From the NCBI RefSeq assembly GCF_023705585.1, contig NZ_BOQE01000002.1:1-64000 (forward strand): a stretch of DNA of 64,000 nucleotides, in the 5' to 3' direction. Each line of letters starts with the position of its first letter. Position 1 is the first letter of the stretch. Positions 32,900 to 41,550 of this stretch are shown here, in pieces. Under the pieces are notes generated by a model. That model searched no databases and was not told the origin of the DNA. It saw nothing but the letters and a program-made list of their open reading frames with translations. The position numbers and the translations under genes were made by a program. This stretch comes from Collibacillus ludicampi. GTDB taxonomy: Bacteria; Bacillota; Bacilli; Tumebacillales; BOQE01.

Positions 32900-34000
32900 T
32901 TAACCTTTATTAGCTTCATGAAGACTTCTCCTCTGAAACCACCACTTCAAAAAAGGGGTAATAATAAATAAAATGAAAAACAATCGAAATAGTTGATAAG
33001 CCGAGATTACGGATAAATTTGCATGAACCTCCATTGCTGTGACTCCCATTTCTGCAATACCGCCTGGTGCAGTACTCAAAAAAGCTGTTATAAGAGAAAC
33101 GGGATAAATGAAAGATATAAATTTACCGGCCAAGAATGATAAAACAATTAATCCAATACTCGATAATCCGGTGAGTAACACTAATAACCCCAAATTTTTA
33201 TTAAATTTCAGATTCATCGATAGTCCCATTGTTGTACCTATAAATAATTGAGCGAGATAAGTCATCCATTTGGGGAGTTGTGGTGCTTGAAAATTTACAA
33301 GTACAAGTAAAGCAGTGACAAGCATTGAACCCAAAAGAAACGGAATTGGCAGATTAAGTTTAACCGCTCCCCAACAACCAATCACTACAATTACGAAGTA
33401 AATTGCATAATGAATCCATGAAAGTTGTAGATTATGGATTGATATCATTGTCAAATCCATACTGTCATTCACATTTGAATGTACAAGAATTCTGTTGACT
33501 ACGAGAAACGGAACGATAAAAATCACAGACATTAAACGTATGGTTTGCATAAGAGTTACAATTGCTTCATTTGTCTCTTTCAATTCATGGCTTAATGCAA
33601 CCATTTGGATCAGTCCACCTGGTATCGATCCAAGGATTCCACTAAACATATGAGCTTCTGAGCATTTTGCGATCACATAACCCATGAGTATACTAAAAAG
33701 CACCATTGTCCCTGTAGTGAGTAACATCATTGGTAATTGTAAGACGATCTGTTGTAGGATTGGATAAGTAAAAGAAATACCAATTGAATAGCCGATAATG
33801 GCTAAGCCAATCTTATTCAAGTAAGACGGCCAATATAAGGTACGTTCTGTTAATTTACTCCATAAAATAGTTGATACTAATGGGCCGAGCATCCAGGACA
33901 AGGGTATATGTATGAAAGTAAATATCGCTCCTCCTATAAGTGCTAACAACGTTGTACGTAAAAGCAGGAATATTTTATTTCGGACAGATCGTTCTAACAT
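32900..34000 (-). CDS. AbrB-family membrane protein (putative permease)
   Basis: A 366-residue polytopic protein. ATG at 34000 with AAAGGAATTTATTC upstream is favoured over the longer frame. It has about ten helices in two related halves. The repeated small-residue pattern GSIPGGLIQMVALSHE in the first half and TAPGGIAEMGVTAMEVHA in the second is the signature of the AbrB family (named after the E. coli AbrB membrane protein, not the B. subtilis regulator). Members are linked to small-molecule or ammonia-related transport, but substrates are unproven. It follows an ATP-grasp ligase gene by 85 bp on the same strand, suggesting an export pair. Confidence 0.75.
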   Translation of the reverse strand: MLERSVRNKIFLLLRTTLLALIGGAIFTFIHIPLSWMLGPLVSTILWSKLTERTLYWPSYLNKIGLAIIGYSIGISFTYPILQQIVLQLPMMLLTTGTMVLFSILMGYVIAKCSEAHMFSGILGSIPGGLIQMVALSHELKETNEAIVTLMQTIRLMSVIFIVPFLVVNRILVHSNVNDSMDLTMISIHNLQLSWIHYAIYFVIVVIGCWGAVKLNLPIPFLLGSMLVTALLVLVNFQAPQLPKWMTYLAQLFIGTTMGLSMNLKFNKNLGLLVLLTGLSSIGLIVLSFLAGKFISFIYPVSLITAFLSTAPGGIAEMGVTAMEVHANLSVISAYQLFRLFFILFIITPFLKWWFQRRSLHEANKG

Positions 34001-34085
34001 GAATAAATTCCTTTCTATAGAAAATAAATGACATACACATCTTGTGCATGTCACTATCACCATCTATGTTTCGATAAGATTAACT

Positions 34086-35255
34086 TTAAGCAGATACACC
34101 TTTATAATGATGAAATTGAAACAGATTCACTTCTTCATTGGATAATAACTTATCTATACGATCCGCTAAGATACCAGTAATTAAGTCTTTATAATTGATC
34201 CCCATTTCCTTTAGTCCGAGACAAACGATACTGGTTATATTATCAGCGGGTCTTTTCAAATCCGGTTTCGGATTAACCTCAAGTATATTCAAGTTTCCAT
34301 TTTCATCAGCTCTAATATCCAATCGAATCAGAGATGATAAATGGAATGCTTCATAAACTTTTTGTGTGATTTGAACAATATCAGATAGAAGTTTTTCTTC
34401 TTTCTTTCCATTTAACAACGTTACCCTTTTTTCACTAATTTGTTTTTGATCCATAGAAGTAAAAATCATTTCCCCTGGTTCAAACACACGTTCCGACACA
34501 GAAAAAACTTGAGGATCTGGATGTTTAAAGAATTGACCCTCTTTATACTGTACATGTCCATATACAGAGGCGCAAAATTCCCTACCCGATAAATATTTTT
34601 CAATCATGACAAGATTATGAGTTTGATTATATACTTCTTTTACTTTCACTGTTAAATCACTGAGTTTTTCAACGTAATGAACATGTAAAGAAGCTCTTCC
34701 TGATACCGGTTTAACAATAAATGGGCCGTCATATTTGGCAAAGGTATTTTGAAATTCCTCGTTGGCAGATGGTAGAAAGTCTCCTTTCGAACCATCCCAG
34801 GTGACAAATGGAGCGGTTGGGATCCCGTAACTATGTAATAAATGTTTGAATATATGTTTATTATCTAATAAAGTTGCGTTGATTGGATTATGTCCAACAT
34901 ACGGGATACCCAACATTTCTAATATTCCAGCCGTATGTGACATTGGGTTAATTCCTTGAACCCCACCAGTGTTGAGCCAAACGAATTGTATTTGTTCTTT
35001 TTTCAGGTTATCGATAAGGGACATATCATCTGGAAAAATAGTGACCCATTGAAATCCATTTTCACGAAGAGCATTTTGAATATCATATGCTACTGTCTTA
35101 TAACTTTTCCATGATCTATAATTCCGTGTCTTATTAATGACTGCATTTTCCTCACTACTGTCCCCACCGTACACAACAGCAATTCGTAAATGTTTACGTA
35201 TCTCTTCCATAAGGTCAGGAAGCTGAAAAAAACTATAACGTCCAAATCTTGACAT
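34086..35255 (-). CDS. ATP-grasp ligase related to D-alanine-D-alanine ligase
   Basis: A 389-residue enzyme with GAGGGTGATATTTT upstream of the ATG. The N-terminal part begins RIAVVYGGDSSEENAV, like the GG-S-E motif of Ddl. The ATP-grasp region has PFIVKPVSGRASLHV and the metal-binding end LIRLDIRADENGNLNILEVNPKPDL. Insertions and a divergent substrate loop (DPQVFSVSERVFEP) mean it is probably not a housekeeping Ddl but an amino-acid or peptide ligase. Next to an AbrB-like permease it may belong to a small dipeptide synthesis and export module. Substrate unknown. Confidence 0.75.
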   Translation of the reverse strand: MSRFGRYSFFQLPDLMEEIRKHLRIAVVYGGDSSEENAVINKTRNYRSWKSYKTVAYDIQNALRENGFQWVTIFPDDMSLIDNLKKEQIQFVWLNTGGVQGINPMSHTAGILEMLGIPYVGHNPINATLLDNKHIFKHLLHSYGIPTAPFVTWDGSKGDFLPSANEEFQNTFAKYDGPFIVKPVSGRASLHVHYVEKLSDLTVKVKEVYNQTHNLVMIEKYLSGREFCASVYGHVQYKEGQFFKHPDPQVFSVSERVFEPGEMIFTSMDQKQISEKRVTLLNGKKEEKLLSDIVQITQKVYEAFHLSSLIRLDIRADENGNLNILEVNPKPDLKRPADNITSIVCLGLKEMGINYKDLITGILADRIDKLLSNEEVNLFQFHHYKGVSA

Positions 35256-35731
35256 AAAATATCACCCTCTTATCTAAATATATATTTTATTAATATTCTA
35301 TTTAATAAATAGAATATCAATATCTTGTTAAATACTATGTGATTTTTTGTTAATTTTCGTTGAATATTTGTATCATTACCCAATTAATTATAATATTAAC
35401 CATTTATATATAAATTTTCCTTATGCGATAGGAATCCCTGATCATTTCCTTCTTTGCTAAAACAGGTCGTCTAGCGAAGATGGTTATAATAGAAATGTTC
35501 TCGGTTATGATGCATTGACTAGTCACACCAATTTGGTGCAAAAGAGATCCTCTTTGAGGGTCTTTTTTGCATCGACATAATATGTCGAAGTTTGTCGATA
35601 TATTGAAATTTTTGTCGAAGAAGCATAAAATATTGAAGTGTAAGCGAATCATCCATCTAGCATGACATCAGTGCGGTAAGCCATACCGCATCTTTTTTTA
35701 TTCGATTTTATAATACGCACGAAAAAAAGCG
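35256..35731. other. Intergenic region with two plus-strand terminators and a promoter-like element
   Basis: A TATAAT at 35485-35490 is followed by two strong plus-strand terminators: GATCCTC/GAGGGTC plus TTTTTT (35549-35572) and TGCGGTA/TACCGCA plus T run (35672-35700). No plus-strand gene precedes them, so one or two short RNAs (about 75-200 nt) may be made here. No -35 of good quality is visible. The minus-strand ORF here lacks coding features. Confidence 0.4.
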
Positions 35732-36148
35732 CTAAAGAGCGGTTTCAAACGAACGATCCAATCGATTCATTTGTTTTTTGATTGTCTTTGCTATGGGGGT
35801 TGCTTCTAATTCCCCTTTTAAGTTTCGATATTCATCAAGAAATGAAGAGACATCCGGCTTTATACCTTTTTTCTTGCATTCTCGGGCCATAACACGAAGA
35901 TAGTAAAGAAACACCACTTCCGAGAATATGGTATCAGTTTTCGGATTACGGCTGAGATGTTCACCTGTTTTTATAATTCCTTTTTTTATTTGATCAACCT
36001 TACGCCGAACACTTGAAAATGGAAGCCCTAGAGACATGGAAAGTTGCCGGATCGACATGTGATGAAGATTTTCTTTTATGAAGGCAACTTCCGAATGCGT
36101 CCAACAATGATGTACCATCGAACGATTCTTGTATCTCTTCTCCCCCAT
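35732..36148 (-). CDS. Helix-turn-helix protein under c-di-GMP riboswitch control
   Basis: A 138-residue basic protein. The start is taken at 36148 because the longer frame would run through the riboswitch terminator; AGAGGGA lies 12 bases upstream. Residues 15-60 (WTHSEVAFIKENLHHMSIRQ then LSMSLGLPFSSVRRKVDQI) form a Myb/SANT-like or resolvase-like helix-turn-helix. The rest is helical and charged. A c-di-GMP-I aptamer and terminator precede it on the same strand. It is a candidate regulator of lifestyle-linked genes on the element; targets are unknown. Confidence 0.7.
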   Translation of the reverse strand: MGEKRYKNRSMVHHCWTHSEVAFIKENLHHMSIRQLSMSLGLPFSSVRRKVDQIKKGIIKTGEHLSRNPKTDTIFSEVVFLYYLRVMARECKKKGIKPDVSSFLDEYRNLKGELEATPIAKTIKKQMNRLDRSFETAL

Positions 36149-36202
36149 TGCTTTACATTTCCCTCTTTCTAATTTTGATCTACTAATTGCTTTCGAAAAA
36201 GT

Positions 36203-36236
36203 AAAGAAATCCACCTTACATAAGGTGGATTTCTTT
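36203..36236. terminator. Terminator of the second riboswitch
   Basis: A perfect 16-bp hairpin (AAAGAAATCCACCTTA and its complement, 2-base loop) with T-rich flanks in the minus direction. The upstream AGGTGGA can pair with its TCCACCT arm as an antiterminator. Confidence 0.85.
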
Positions 36237-36242
36237 ATTCCA

Positions 36243-36325
36243 CCTCTTCGGTAACTGGCTGGCATAGTCATTGACCGTAGCCCCTCTAGCTTTGCGTCCC
36301 TGGCTTTCGCCAGGTTTGCCATTAT
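36243..36325 (-). ncRNA. Cyclic di-GMP-I (GEMM) riboswitch, minus strand
   Basis: Read on the minus strand the region has ATAATGGCAAACC, CCAGGGACGCAAAGC, GGGGCTACGG, CTATGCC and GTTACCG in order: a close match to the GEMM-I consensus with a GAAA tetraloop in P2. The terminator at 36203-36236 follows directly, then the helix-turn-helix gene. This is the second aptamer of this class within 6 kb. Confidence 0.92.
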
Positions 36326-36404
36326 CGGAGGTTAGATTTTAGTAGTGTAAATTTCTTCCCTTATTTTTATACAAAATATGACAAAATACAAGTCTTAGTT
36401 TTTT

Positions 36405-36535
36405 ATGTTACAGGACCAATCCCTCGTAAACAAACGTAAACACATAGTTTTTGTAAAGTGGTGTAACAAAAATTCTTGGCATTGGATTTTGTGTTGAGTC
36501 CCAATTGGGGACTGTGGAGTGATAGGTCGCTCATC
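36405..36535 (-). pseudogene. Relic of the 3' end of a paralogue of the 36966 gene
   Basis: The minus-strand sequence here encodes HSTVPNWDSTQNPMPRIFVT, matching HSIVPIWDLPQVPMPRIFMT at the end of the gene at 36966-37817, with about 75-80 percent DNA identity over 60 bp. No start remains and a stop lies just upstream. So a second copy of that gene once lay here and was lost, leaving its last codons. Confidence 0.6.
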
Positions 36536-36547
36536 GTTATTTCACAC

Positions 36548-36826
36548 TCAAAAATTGAAGGAATTATAGGTTATGCTCGGAGTTTCTTCTTGTATCCATC
36601 GGTTGATTCGTTTATTGAGAACACAAAATTTGACCGTAAATGAACCATATTTTTTTATAACGTCTGATTTCTTCATGCCATGTTCAGCGAGGGTATGACG
36701 ATTCAAAACCACTTCTGCCACGTAATTACATCCTGGAAACGAGCAACGTTCCATTCTATATCCACCCCTAGCCCCCATGAAAAATTGATTGTTCAAAAAT
36801 GAAGAGATGGAGCTTTTTTCCCCCAT
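36548..36826 (-). CDS. Small C2H2-type zinc-finger protein
   Basis: A 92-residue protein with a candidate zinc site CSFPGC then HTLAEH (Cys-x4-Cys, His-x4-His) at about residues 28-48. Two starts are possible: 36826, whose upstream 45 bp closely repeat the region before the gene at 36148 and encode the same MGEK start, or ATG 36754 after GGGGTGG. The repeated 5' region suggests shared translation control. The finger resembles short DNA-binding fingers of the MucR/Ros kind only loosely. Confidence 0.6.
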   Translation of the reverse strand: MGEKSSISSFLNNQFFMGARGGYRMERCSFPGCNYVAEVVLNRHTLAEHGMKKSDVIKKYGSFTVKFCVLNKRINRWIQEETPSITYNSFNF

Positions 36827-36965
36827 TGCTTTAAATATCCCTCTCTCTAAATTTTCTATACTAAATTTATTATTTCATAATTAATTTAATGTAAAGGTAA
36901 CGAAAAAGTTTATAAAACATATCACTGATCTTTTGTCGTTAGTATGACCTTTACTGTTGGTGGTG

Positions 36966-37817
36966 TTAAAGAGAGATAGGAATCTCTGTCATAAAAATTC
37001 TTGGCATTGGAACTTGTGGTAAGTCCCATATGGGGACTATCGAGTGATTAGGTATAATCAGAGTGTCTGATGACTCATTCGTTGAAGGAAGGCTAAAGTG
37101 TCTATAGCGGTGCAAGAAATCATCCATAATTTCATCCATGCGATGGATCTTTTTATTCAAGATGTCCTCCTGTATTTGGCTGATTTCCTCATACAGCTCC
37201 TTAAACTTCTGATTCAACGTAAACCCGTCCACCCCATCTCTCTGGATTCCCCATTCTTCAATATGATCCAGAATTCGTTGCAGATCGGCTGGAGTCCGGC
37301 ATTTCCGCAGAATTTTAAGGTAGGAATCGTATTTCAAAAGGCCCGGATAATCGAGGGGATCGTCATGCGTGATCCGCTCCGAAATTTGTTTTCTCAGTTC
37401 CTCTTCCAGATTCTTTTCAAACTCGTATTCCTGCTGGTGTTTTTGACGGGCTTTTTCCCTAACGATATAGACGATCATCTTTCCGAGTCCTGAAAAAAAG
37501 CCCCCTGCCTGTAATTCCTTCGGAGAAGAAGAAAACCGTTGTGCCTCCTGCATGATCTGTTGGCCGGTCATTCCCTCCGTATTCATTCCTAGCGCATCCA
37601 ATACGTCTCTTGTCGCTTGAACGACTTGTGGATCGTAAGGAGCCGCCGCATGGAGTGTCTCTGCATGGGCGATCGACGGACTTCGAAGCGCTAGGGACAC
37701 GGAGATCGCCCCAAGGATGCCGAGCAGCTTGTGATGTTCGCAGGCTTTGATCTTGACGACCGTCCAGATGTGATTAGCTTTCGTTTCCCGCCGAACGTAC
37801 CATACGATGAGCTTCAT
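36966..37817 (-). CDS. Exported helical protein after the relaxase gene
   Basis: A 283-residue protein. ATG at 37817 with GGGGGAAG upstream; it overlaps the relaxase gene by 44 bp. A 35-residue N-terminal extension precedes a hydrophobic segment (LLGILGAISVSLAL) ending AHAET, a plausible signal cleavage site. The mature part is mostly charged alpha helix with a coiled-coil region (RQKHQQEYEFEKNLEEELRK) and a helical end. The odd extension before the signal may keep it bifunctional or slow export. It is part of the mobilisation operon. A paralogue relic lies downstream. Confidence 0.65.
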   Translation of the reverse strand: MKLIVWYVRRETKANHIWTVVKIKACEHHKLLGILGAISVSLALRSPSIAHAETLHAAAPYDPQVVQATRDVLDALGMNTEGMTGQQIMQEAQRFSSSPKELQAGGFFSGLGKMIVYIVREKARQKHQQEYEFEKNLEEELRKQISERITHDDPLDYPGLLKYDSYLKILRKCRTPADLQRILDHIEEWGIQRDGVDGFTLNQKFKELYEEISQIQEDILNKKIHRMDEIMDDFLHRYRHFSLPSTNESSDTLIIPNHSIVPIWDLPQVPMPRIFMTEIPISL

Positions 37818-38553
37818 GTTGGCTTCCCCCAAACAGTAAGGTTTCAAGATCGTCATCATGGGCTCCAATGATAAAGCGAATGTCTTTGTTCGATTGACTG
37901 TCCTTTATGCGTCTTTCGAGATTGAAAGCTCGTTCTTTTCCGGATGTGAGAACTACAATCGGGAAAAAGGGAGCACCCGGAAATCGTTTTTGGATGGCTC
38001 CGGATCGTTCCAATGACTCGTATTTCTCTACTTTTTCGTGAATGATGCGGCGTATGGTTTCCTCACCGGTATCCACTTCCCAAAATGTACCCATCTTTTT
38101 ATCCCCCACTTGTAGAATGGACAAGGCATCCGGATGAATGCGTTCGCGGCCATAGATCCGTTCCGTGACATTGGTCTGAAAAGAGAGGAGTTGGTAGCGT
38201 GGATTTCGCAAGGATAAGTGTCTGAGATTCAAATATACGTCCACGATTTTAAGATAGTGATCAATTTTTGGATTATCTTTCCTCATAACGCGAATACTAC
38301 CTTCATCGAGTCCCTTGTGACGAATGACGAGATCTGCCCCATCCCTCGTTAGATAAAAGACCTTTTGGCGATATGCGGACGGACGATGCGAGAGAATCAA
38401 CCCTTCATGCTCCAATTCACGAAGCCTGCGCCTGCATACGTAATAGGATTGCTTCCCTTTATAGTTTCCGAGTTCATGAATCTGTGAGGTCTCCATGTAG
38501 CGGAAATGGGCCAGTGATCCAAGTATCAGCAGGTCTCTCTCGTTCAGTCTCAA
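37774..38553 (-). CDS. Replic_Relax-family relaxase / replication-relaxation protein
   Basis: A 259-residue protein with TTG start at 38551-38553 after GGGGGAG. It begins with a winged helix (LNERDLLILGSLAHFRYMET, RRLRELEHEGLILSH) and continues with the alpha/beta core HPDALSILQVGDK, FWEVDTGEETIRR and FPIVVLTSG typical of the Replic_Relax (PF13814) family, whose characterised members act as plasmid relaxases. It is placed between the VirD4-like coupling protein (80-bp overlap) and the exported helical protein, the expected position for a relaxase. No larger MOB-class relaxase is visible in the window. Confidence 0.78.
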   Translation of the reverse strand: MRLNERDLLILGSLAHFRYMETSQIHELGNYKGKQSYYVCRRRLRELEHEGLILSHRPSAYRQKVFYLTRDGADLVIRHKGLDEGSIRVMRKDNPKIDHYLKIVDVYLNLRHLSLRNPRYQLLSFQTNVTERIYGRERIHPDALSILQVGDKKMGTFWEVDTGEETIRRIIHEKVEKYESLERSGAIQKRFPGAPFFPIVVLTSGKERAFNLERRIKDSQSNKDIRFIIGAHDDDLETLLFGGSQHEAHRMVRSAGNES

Positions 38554-40024
38554 TTTGGGACTCCCCCTTCCCTTCTTTTACATCCACATCGATGATCACA
38601 CCATCGTAATTGGTTTTGAGATCCTTTTGAAAGACCGTTCGTAGATACTCTTTGACTTTCCACCGTTCTTCCCCGTACTGTGTGATCGACCATTCGACGA
38701 GTTGACGGGCCTCTTCATCTGTTCGGATCGGCTTTGGGTACTCAACGGTTTGCTCTTTCATATGGCGACCTTGAGGGGTTGACCATACATGCAAGGTTCG
38801 TAATTGCGGGAATCCGGTCATCCGTGCTGCCGTATATCCTTGCTTGTTTTTCTTTTGTTCGGGGGTCACCCCCAGGTATTTCTCGATGGTTCCGCCGTCC
38901 TTTGTATCGACGGTAAAGAGGAATTTCGTGGCCGTTTGATCGACAGCGGCGCGAAGAAAAGGTTTGCCTTCTAACTGGAATAGCCCCTGGTGAATCAAAA
39001 AGATCCCGACGCGGTACTTGCGGAGCTGGGCAAGACCTTCCTCTACCGAATCCCCTAGCGCTTTCATATAGGACTGAAACTCATCGAGAAACAGATAAAA
39101 AAACTTGTTATTCTCTCCCCCTTGTCTTTCAGGTTTACGGCTCAACCCTGCCTGAATAAAGCGGCTCGTTAGCATACCGGCTAAGAGGCGTTGATTGACG
39201 GAACCCAGTGGATTCCGGGTCAAACGGGCAATTACAATCTTCCCCTCCTCGATAGCTTTTTCGGGGATTAATCCTCCTTCGGGTTGGCAAAGAGTTTCTA
39301 GGACAAATGAAGATGCCAAGGGCTTTCTCAGCTTCCGTTTGGCGCGGTCTAATTCTTTTTGTGCTGCGTTTTCGGTGCGGTTTTTGAAGAAGTCCTCCCA
39401 CATGTCACGGACGACAACATTGTCGATGTGATCCATAACGGTCCGATAGAACTGTGAATCAAGCATGAAGCGTGGAACGTCTAAGAGAGTGACGGGGGTC
39501 TGTGTTTGTTGGCTGTATTCCAAAAGCGCTAGGGTGGCGTTCATGATATATTCTTCGATATTCTCTCCCCATCCCTTGGCTCCGTAGAGGTCTGATAAGA
39601 GATCGACGAGATCACCAGTGATGAGGGATTGAACAGCTTCGGCATCAGCACCGCTTGGCATTTGGAGAGGATTAAATCCTACGACGCGATCCGCTTGGGG
39701 ATCGAACCAGATCACGTCCTGCCACCGATTTTCCGGAACCAGTTTGACCAGGTCCCAGGAAGATTCGCCGTGTGTGTCTATCCAGAGGAGTCCTGGCCGG
39801 CGCACATCGCTCAAAATCGATCGGGCAATCTCAAGGGCTTTCGTGGTCTTTCCGGAACCATTGATGCCCATGATATGAACGTGCCTTACATACTGTTTCA
39901 AATGATCGTAGGGCGTTTGATTCTGAAACAGTCGATACAGTGTGTACCCGATGGCTCCTGAACCGATCAAAGGCTTGGCTGCGGATACAAGGGGGCTTAG
40001 TAAACTGATCGTAAGCGGGTCCAT
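38474..40024 (-). CDS. VirD4/TraG-type coupling ATPase
   Basis: A 516-residue protein. ATG at 40024 with A(GGGGAG) nine bases upstream. Walker A is GINGSGKTT at about residues 53-61, after one weak hydrophobic segment (AIGYTLYRLF). Walker B lies in FFYLFLDEFQSYM. HIMGINGSGK and WIDTHGESSWDL resemble TraM-recognition/DUF87-type coupling proteins that hand DNA to type IV channels. It carries far less membrane than VirD4, so it may dock peripherally. Neighbouring relaxase and operon order support a role in conjugal DNA loading. Confidence 0.85.
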   Translation of the reverse strand: MDPLTISLLSPLVSAAKPLIGSGAIGYTLYRLFQNQTPYDHLKQYVRHVHIMGINGSGKTTKALEIARSILSDVRRPGLLWIDTHGESSWDLVKLVPENRWQDVIWFDPQADRVVGFNPLQMPSGADAEAVQSLITGDLVDLLSDLYGAKGWGENIEEYIMNATLALLEYSQQTQTPVTLLDVPRFMLDSQFYRTVMDHIDNVVVRDMWEDFFKNRTENAAQKELDRAKRKLRKPLASSFVLETLCQPEGGLIPEKAIEEGKIVIARLTRNPLGSVNQRLLAGMLTSRFIQAGLSRKPERQGGENNKFFYLFLDEFQSYMKALGDSVEEGLAQLRKYRVGIFLIHQGLFQLEGKPFLRAAVDQTATKFLFTVDTKDGGTIEKYLGVTPEQKKNKQGYTAARMTGFPQLRTLHVWSTPQGRHMKEQTVEYPKPIRTDEEARQLVEWSITQYGEERWKVKEYLRTVFQKDLKTNYDGVIIDVDVKEGKGESQIETERERPADTWITGPFPLHGDLTDS

Positions 40025-40038
40025 TCTGTTCTCCCCTT

Positions 40039-40143
40039 TCATTCCTCCTCTTCCCAAAGAAGGTGAATCCATTCCCAACAGTCATCCTCGGTAACCTCCG
40101 AACCACGAACATCAATAAAAACAAAGTCTTGTGAATCGTTCAT
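40039..40143 (-). CDS. Small acidic protein, 34 aa
   Basis: ATG at 40141-40143 preceded by AAAGGAGGCGTGAAA, a near-ideal ribosome site. The product (MNDSQDFVFIDVRGSEVTED, then DCWEWIHLLWEEEE) is strongly acidic with an aromatic cluster at the end. It lies 14 bp before the coupling protein, whose own ribosome site is close to its stop. It may be a leader peptide or a small binding partner. Too short for family recognition. Confidence 0.6.
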   Translation of the reverse strand: MNDSQDFVFIDVRGSEVTEDDCWEWIHLLWEEEE

Positions 40144-40569
40144 TTTCACGCCTCCTTTACGGGTGAGTCGCACGTACAACCTCACTTCTCTACCTCTACT
40201 ATGCTAAGACTAAAACTAAGTATTTATCGGTCTTGTGTCGGAAATATGGGATCGCCTCAAATTTAAAGAATGGAACGGTCTTTGGAGAGAATGTGGGAAA
40301 TTTGTTAGTAGACATGGTATCGTGACAAGTACGTTGGTATCGTCTAATTGACATGTGGTAATACAGGTAACGGCTCTGTTATAGAAATATATTGAGAGGG
40401 CTTGTCCAATTTTCCTCGACCAACAAAAAAAGCCCCGAAGGGCAGTTCTAAAGAAAATATCAGACATTCACTATACATCAACCATGATAGAATGTCTGAT
40501 GGTTTATGTATAACACATGCATAAAGAAAATCTTAAATTTTATCAGAAGTCTGATAAAGAGGCATAATA
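40144..40569. promoter_or_regulatory. Control region with TCTGAT operators, possible oriT
   Basis: ATCAGA/TCTGAT motifs occur at 40459, 40494, 40541 and 40549. Two overlapping inverted repeats are visible: CAGACATTC (40461) with GAATGTCTG (40490), and an ATACATnAACCAT/ATGGTTTATGTAT pair that can form only if the first does not. The likely ligand is the XRE protein encoded just to the right. The region lies directly upstream of the mobilisation operon, so a nick site could also be here, but I see no proven oriT sequence. Confidence 0.5.
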
Positions 40570-40782
40570 TCAAAGATCGTGCCATATATGATTTACTTTT
40601 ACCCCTAATACTTTAGCAATTCGACGTGCAGTTTCTATTTGTGGCTTACGACTTTTTCCCGTTCTAAGACGAGAAATTGTTTCAGGAGCCAATCCTGTTG
40701 CATCCGCTAATTCATTTACATTTAAATCCTTTTCAGACATCAGCATCCTAAGACGTTTACCAGGATCATTCCTAGAAAACAT
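40570..40782 (-). CDS. XRE-family repressor, 70 aa
   Basis: A 70-residue Cro/CI-type protein with GGAGGGATAAGG directly upstream. The helix-turn-helix is LNVNELADATGLAPETISRL, followed by RTGKSRKPQIETARRIAKVL. It is close in type to repressors of ICE and phage mobilisation operons. It lies on the same strand as the mobilisation genes, which start about 430 bp beyond its stop, with a cluster of TCTGAT half-sites in between. Confidence 0.82.
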   Translation of the reverse strand: MFSRNDPGKRLRMLMSEKDLNVNELADATGLAPETISRLRTGKSRKPQIETARRIAKVLGVKVNHIWHDL

Positions 40783-40881
40783 CCTTATCCCTCCTGCTTT
40801 CTTCTACTAGCAGGATGGACAATTCTTCTAAAGTTTAAACATAGAGAAGTAGGGTTATACTGTTCCTAGGAGTTGATTATC

Positions 40882-41550
40882 ATGTGCGGACGATTCACGC
40901 TTACGGTTCCGGTTGAATCCTTGATCGAAAGATTTCAGGTGGACCAGGTGCCGTTTGATTACCAACCGAGATATAACATTGCGCCAGGACAACTCATTAC
41001 AGCGGTGGTTGCCCATGAGAGGAAAAAACGCATCGGTCAACTGAAATGGGGCCTGATTCCTTCGTGGGCCAAGGATGAGAAGATCGGGTATAAAATGATC
41101 AATGCAAAAGCCGAAACAGTTCAAGAAAAGCCGGCGTTCCGGAATGCTTTTAAAAAACGGCGTTGCATCATACCGGCAGACGGTTTTTATGAGTGGAAAC
41201 GGAATGAAGACGGAAGCAAACAGCCGATGAGGATTATGTTGAAGGACAAGAGTATTTTCGGTATGGCTGGCTTGTATGAAACGTGGATCGCTCCGGACGG
41301 GCAAAAGGTGCATTCCTGCACAATTATCACGACGAAGCCCAACGGCTTAATGGAACAAATACATGACCGTATGCCAGTGATTTTACGAAGAGAAGATGAA
41401 GGGATTTGGCTTGATCGGGAAAAGGCAGATCTTGAACTATTGCAATCGCTCCTGGAACCGTATCCCGAAGAAGAGATGTTTGCGTATCCGGTTCAACCTA
41501 TGGTCGGGAACGTGAAGAATGATGTTCCGGAATGTATCAAGAGTTTGTAG
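40882..41550 (+). CDS. SRAP/HMCES-type peptidase for abasic sites (YedK/YoqW-like)
   Basis: A 222-residue protein starting MCGRF at 40882, with AGGAG nine bases upstream. After removal of Met, Cys2 is the catalytic residue that forms a covalent bond to abasic sites in single-stranded DNA. The family's NARAET-like segment reads INAKAETVQEKPAF, followed by RCIIPADGFYEWKR with the catalytic Glu. The expected His lies in GLMEQIHDRMPVIL. It protects single-stranded DNA, useful during conjugation. Its last 25 bases are shared with the direct repeat that begins here. Confidence 0.9.
   Translation: MCGRFTLTVPVESLIERFQVDQVPFDYQPRYNIAPGQLITAVVAHERKKRIGQLKWGLIPSWAKDEKIGYKMINAKAETVQEKPAFRNAFKKRRCIIPADGFYEWKRNEDGSKQPMRIMLKDKSIFGMAGLYETWIAPDGQKVHSCTIITTKPNGLMEQIHDRMPVILRREDEGIWLDREKADLELLQSLLEPYPEEEMFAYPVQPMVGNVKNDVPECIKSL

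Noticed and set aside
36548-37060. A possible mobile element, because of the repeated TTCTTGGCATTGGA segments
   Set aside because: The repeats translate to homologous protein ends and are not flanked by terminal inverted repeats or target duplications, so a gene relic explains them better.
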